A DNA stretch of 34,437 bases, from the NCBI GenBank assembly GCA_049583715.1, contig JBAUWJ010000043.1, forward strand, positions 1 through 34,437, read 5' to 3'. Positions 32,156-34,437 of the stretch are shown here, in pieces (position 1 is the stretch's first letter; each line of letters begins with the position of its first letter). Origin of the DNA: JAANXG01 sp049583715 (GTDB lineage: Bacteria; Pseudomonadota; Gammaproteobacteria; Arenicellales; JAANXG01). Under the pieces are notes generated by a model. The model searched no databases. It saw nothing but the letters and a program-made list of their open reading frames with translations, and was not told the DNA's origin. Position numbers and translations under genes: made by a program.

Positions 32156-33012
32156 AGGTCGACCCCCGTCGTCACCGTGTCGCCGGTGAGCCGGGCGAGG
32201 TACTCGTCGGGATCGACGATACCAGCCTCGGGCTCCCGGTTGAGCAAGGCCTGCACCCGCTCGATGGGCGACGCCATCACCGCCTCCGGCGTGCCTGTCA
32301 TCAGGATATCGCCCCGGTCGAGGATAGTGATCCGGTCGGCGATCTTGAAGGCGCTGTCGAGCTCATGGGTGACGACCACGATAGACATGCCGAGGGCGTC
32401 GCGCATGTCGAGAATCAGGTCGTCGAGTGCCGAGGCGACCACCGGGTCGAGCCCGGCGGACGGCTCGTCGCAGAACAGTATCCTCGGGTCCATCACGATG
32501 GCGCGCGCGAACGCCGCGCGCTTCACCATGCCGCCCGAGAGTTCCGACGGCATCAGATTCTCGAAGCCGCCGAGGCTCACCACCTCGAGCTTGAGACGGA
32601 CCATGATCTCCATGGTCTTTCGGTCGAGACCGGTATGCTCGTAAAGCGGCAGCATCACGTTCTCGCCGACGCTCATGGAGCTGAACAGCGCACCGCTCTG
32701 GAACGCCACGCCCAGCTTCCTGCGCAGCTCGAGCATCTCCTGGCGCGTCAACCGATCGATGTCGCGGCCGAGGATTCTGACCTCGCCGGAGGTCTTCTCC
32801 TCGAGTGCCATCAGGTGGCGCAGCAGCGTCGACTTGCCGGAGCCGGAACCGCCCATGATGACCATCACTTCGTTCTCGAGCACGTCGAGGCTGACGCCGT
32901 TCAGGATACGGCGCTCGCCGTAATGGGCCACCAGGTCCGCCACCTCGATGACCTTTCCGGGACCCGTGGGCGGTCTCGGACGCTCCCGGAAGGTGTCGAA
33001 CTTGCGGCTCAT
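32152..33012 (-). CDS. mlaF: MlaF-like ABC transporter ATPase
   Basis: The open frame reaches 33162, but ATG 33012 (286 residues) is chosen because the sequence upstream is Ser/Arg-rich translated non-coding DNA overlapping the MlaE end. The ATPase parts are complete: Walker A GGSGSGKST, Q-loop A-F-Q-S-G-A-L-F-S, signature LSGGMVKRAAFARA, Walker B ILFCDEPSAGLDP and the switch His in V-T-H-E-L. It drives the MlaE permease with ATP in the cytoplasm. The 32-residue N-terminal extension before the ABC domain is rich in Arg and Pro and has no clear function. Confidence 0.93.
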   Translation of the reverse strand: MSRKFDTFRERPRPPTGPGKVIEVADLVAHYGERRILNGVSLDVLENEVMVIMGGSGSGKSTLLRHLMALEEKTSGEVRILGRDIDRLTRQEMLELRRKLGVAFQSGALFSSMSVGENVMLPLYEHTGLDRKTMEIMVRLKLEVVSLGGFENLMPSELSGGMVKRAAFARAIVMDPRILFCDEPSAGLDPVVASALDDLILDMRDALGMSIVVVTHELDSAFKIADRITILDRGDILMTGTPEAVMASPIERVQALLNREPEAGIVDPDEYLARLTGDTVTTGVDL

Positions 33013-33028
33013 GAGCAGGGCGGCCTCA

Positions 33029-33844
33029 TCAGCGTGCGGTGAGGAAGGCGAACAGCATGTCGGTGACGATGATCGCCGAGATCGCCTGAACCACCGAGCG
33101 GGTGGTCGCCTTACCGACGCCTTCGGCACCGCCGCGTACGGCGGAGCCGTTGACGACGCCAATGACCGCGATCAGCACTGCGAAAATGGCGCTCTTGCCG
33201 ATGCCGTGGGTAAAGTCCGCGAGGTGCAGGATGTCGAGCGTGTCGTGCGCGTAGGCGGCGAGCGAGATACCGAGGTCGAGCCTCACGTAGAGGCCGGCGG
33301 CGAGCAGGCCGACGAAGTTGGACATGAGGGTCAGCGACGGCACCACGACCATCATCGCCAGCAGCGGTGGCACCACCAGGAACCGGGTTGGATTGATGCC
33401 CATGACCTTGAGGGCGTCTATCTCCTGGTTGATCTTCATGGTACCGATGCGCGCCGCCAGCGCCGAGCCCGAGCGGCCGGCAACCAGGATTCCGGTAATC
33501 AACGGCGCGAACTCGCGCACCATCGAGAACGCGATACCGACGGTCACCTGGCTTTCGGCACCGAAGATGCGCAGGGTGTGAATGCCCTGAATCGCCAGCA
33601 TCACGCCGATGGTCGCCGCCAGCATGGCAACGATCGGGATCGCATGGATCCCCGTCTCCATGATCTCCTCGACAATGGCGGCGAGCCGCACCGGCTGGTG
33701 CTCGCGCCGGCCCAGCACCAGCCAGTAGATGCTTTCGGCGATGAGGGCGCCGCCGTGGCCGACCTCCTCGACGAAGTCGACGGCGGCACGCCCCACGCTT
33801 TCCAACCGATGTCCGACGGTATTGACGGCGGATTTCCCGGTCAT
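33029..33844 (-). CDS. mlaE: MlaE-like ABC transporter permease
   Basis: The start is ATG 33844 with a strong GGGGGAGG site; the open frame beyond it overlaps the STAS gene and is not coding. The 271-residue protein has the MlaE/DUF140 pattern of several membrane helices and the conserved E-I-D-A-L-K-V-M-G-I-N-P segment and V-V-P-P-L-L-A, by which the permease contacts the ATPase. Its N-terminal amphipathic part (H-R-L-E-S-V-G-R-A-A-V-D-F) is also typical. It forms a dimer in the inner membrane that moves phospholipids between MlaD and the bilayer. The upstream STAS gene is 37 bp away. Confidence 0.93.
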   Translation of the reverse strand: MTGKSAVNTVGHRLESVGRAAVDFVEEVGHGGALIAESIYWLVLGRREHQPVRLAAIVEEIMETGIHAIPIVAMLAATIGVMLAIQGIHTLRIFGAESQVTVGIAFSMVREFAPLITGILVAGRSGSALAARIGTMKINQEIDALKVMGINPTRFLVVPPLLAMMVVVPSLTLMSNFVGLLAAGLYVRLDLGISLAAYAHDTLDILHLADFTHGIGKSAIFAVLIAVIGVVNGSAVRGGAEGVGKATTRSVVQAISAIIVTDMLFAFLTAR

Positions 33845-33881
33845 GGCCTCCCCCCTCAAAAGCCGCTCACAGGGAGCAGTG

Positions 33882-34214
33882 TCAGCCCAGCTTCGCGATC
33901 GCCGCCGACACGTCGTCGGCGATGACGAAGACCTTGTCGAGCCGCGCCAGGTGGAGCACCCGCATGGCCCCTTCGCTGACCGCGGCCAGCGCCAGCGAGC
34001 CGCCTGATTTGCGCGCCTCCTGAAGGCCCTCGACCAGGGAGGCGATGCCGGACGAATCAATATAGCTAACCCCGGACAGGTCGACCACCACCGGCCTTCC
34101 CCCTTTCGCCGCCGCCAGCAGAACCTTGCGTGCTTCCGGAGAATGCTGAAGGTCGACGTCACCGGTCAGCCGCACGACAGTCGCACCACCGTCGCGCTCA
34201 GTAGAGTGTTCCAT
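33882..34214 (-). CDS. STAS-domain protein (MlaB-like or anti-sigma antagonist)
   Basis: The start is ATG 34214 (110 residues), with GGGAGGG upstream; the nine extra residues from 34241 are not needed. The protein is one STAS domain: ATVVRLTGDVDL, VVVDLSGVSYIDSSGIASL, then L-A-L-A-A-V-S-E. The DSSG motif (53-56) contains the serine that anti-sigma-type kinases phosphorylate in SpoIIAA-like antagonists. In the MLA system the STAS protein MlaB docks on MlaF and controls it, but E. coli MlaB has a different, threonine-containing loop. Lying between a kinase-like gene and mlaE, this protein could connect phosphorylation to lipid transport. Confidence 0.85.
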   Translation of the reverse strand: MEHSTERDGGATVVRLTGDVDLQHSPEARKVLLAAAKGGRPVVVDLSGVSYIDSSGIASLVEGLQEARKSGGSLALAAVSEGAMRVLHLARLDKVFVIADDVSAAIAKLG

Positions 34215-34249
34215 TCGCTGCCCTCCCCGGCTCTCGGCCACCTATTCGG

Positions 34250-34437
34250 TCAACCGTCAATTCGTTTCACCATGCGCAGCAGATTTCCGCCGCCGAATGG
34301 CGGCGGCAGGAACTCCACTTCATCCATGACCTCGCGCATGAAGTGGGTACCGAGACCGCCCGGGCGGATCGTGTCCAGGGGCCGCGGCTTGACCTGGCTG
34401 GTGTCAATGGGCTCGGCGAAGTCGCGCAGCAGTAGCA
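34250..34437 (-). CDS. RsbW-like histidine-kinase-type ATPase, truncated by the window edge
   Basis: The right edge cuts this gene, leaving 62 codons and a TGA stop. The visible end reads L-R-D-F-A-E-P-I-D, then P-R-P-L-D, then PGGLGTHFMREVMDEVEF. The GGLGTHxMR box followed by M-D-E-V is the C-terminal ATP-lid motif of anti-sigma-factor serine kinases such as RsbW and SpoIIAB. It should bind ATP and phosphorylate the STAS protein encoded 35 bp downstream. The N-box and the rest of the protein lie outside the window, and the gene could be fused to another domain. Confidence 0.8.
   Translation of the reverse strand, partial: LLLRDFAEPIDTSQVKPRPLDTIRPGGLGTHFMREVMDEVEFLPPPFGGGNLLRMVKRIDG

Noticed and set aside
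33013..33162. The N-terminal extension of the MlaF frame to 33162.
   Set aside because: It overlaps the end of mlaE and is low-complexity Ser/Arg/Pro; the protein is complete from ATG 33012.
33845..34162. The N-terminal extension of the MlaE frame to 34162.
   Set aside because: It overlaps the STAS gene in another frame, is Arg/Trp/Ser-rich, and a strong ribosome-binding site stands before ATG 33844.
1..34437. CRISPR arrays, tRNA or rRNA genes, prophage or intact insertion sequences.
   Set aside because: No regularly spaced repeats, cloverleaf-like sequences or transposase/integrase motifs were found by eye.

Overview
The window is about 34 kb of GC-rich bacterial chromosome with an AT-rich spot near 10.2 kb. 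A homodimeric-type pyruvate dehydrogenase E1 (aceE), a class I fumarase, an Mla/MCE lipid-transport operon with a PqiC-type lipoprotein, and a TTC38-like TPR protein together suggest a proteobacterium, probably an environmental gammaproteobacterium. No rRNA, tRNA, phage module, intact insertion sequence or CRISPR array is visible, so the taxonomy is inference from gene content.

Layout. 0-2 kb: the end of a UspA-family stress protein and a TTC38-like TPR protein. 2-6.1 kb: a surface-sugar block with a NeuD/PglD-like acyltransferase, a putative glycosyltransferase with a PqqD-like tail, a DegT/DnrJ aminotransferase and a sugar-type cupin. 6.4-9.8 kb: a ferritin-like protein, a TMEM175-like channel and a CNT nucleoside transporter. 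9.9-11.3 kb: a 54-codon gene with a strong ribosome-binding site, then an AT-rich promoter and a three-gene DUF2089 / membrane protein / SHOCT-like operon. 11.4-13.4 kb: a VOC protein and a DUF1989 pair matching carboxyguanidine deiminase, with no carboxylase. 13.4-16.6 kb: a patch of gene debris, an exported FAD oxidoreductase and a small secreted protein whose promoter and start are duplicated in the debris. 16.9-22.1 kb: aceE, an exported intradiol dioxygenase and fumarase. 22.2-23.7 kb: a REP-like palindrome, an exported cupin and two broken regulatory genes. 23.8-26.7 kb: a K+ channel with two RCK units and a SABATH-type methyltransferase. 26.7-30.2 kb: three glycan genes on the minus strand. 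30.5-34.4 kb: a minus-strand operon, RsbW-like ATPase, STAS, MlaE, MlaF, MlaD and PqiC-like lipoprotein.

How the genes relate. The two sugar blocks probably serve one surface glycan or glycosylated metabolite, but they are split across strands rather than arranged as one operon. The Mla operon is the clearest functional unit: an inner-membrane lipid transporter preceded by what looks like an anti-sigma-type kinase and its STAS substrate. The less expected signals are that signalling module, the two mutually exclusive hairpins before the 30.2 kb glycosyltransferase, the SHOCT-like motif shared by two proteins of the DUF2089 operon, the glycosyltransferase/PqqD-like fusion, the unannotated small gene at 10 kb, and the patches of decayed duplicates.
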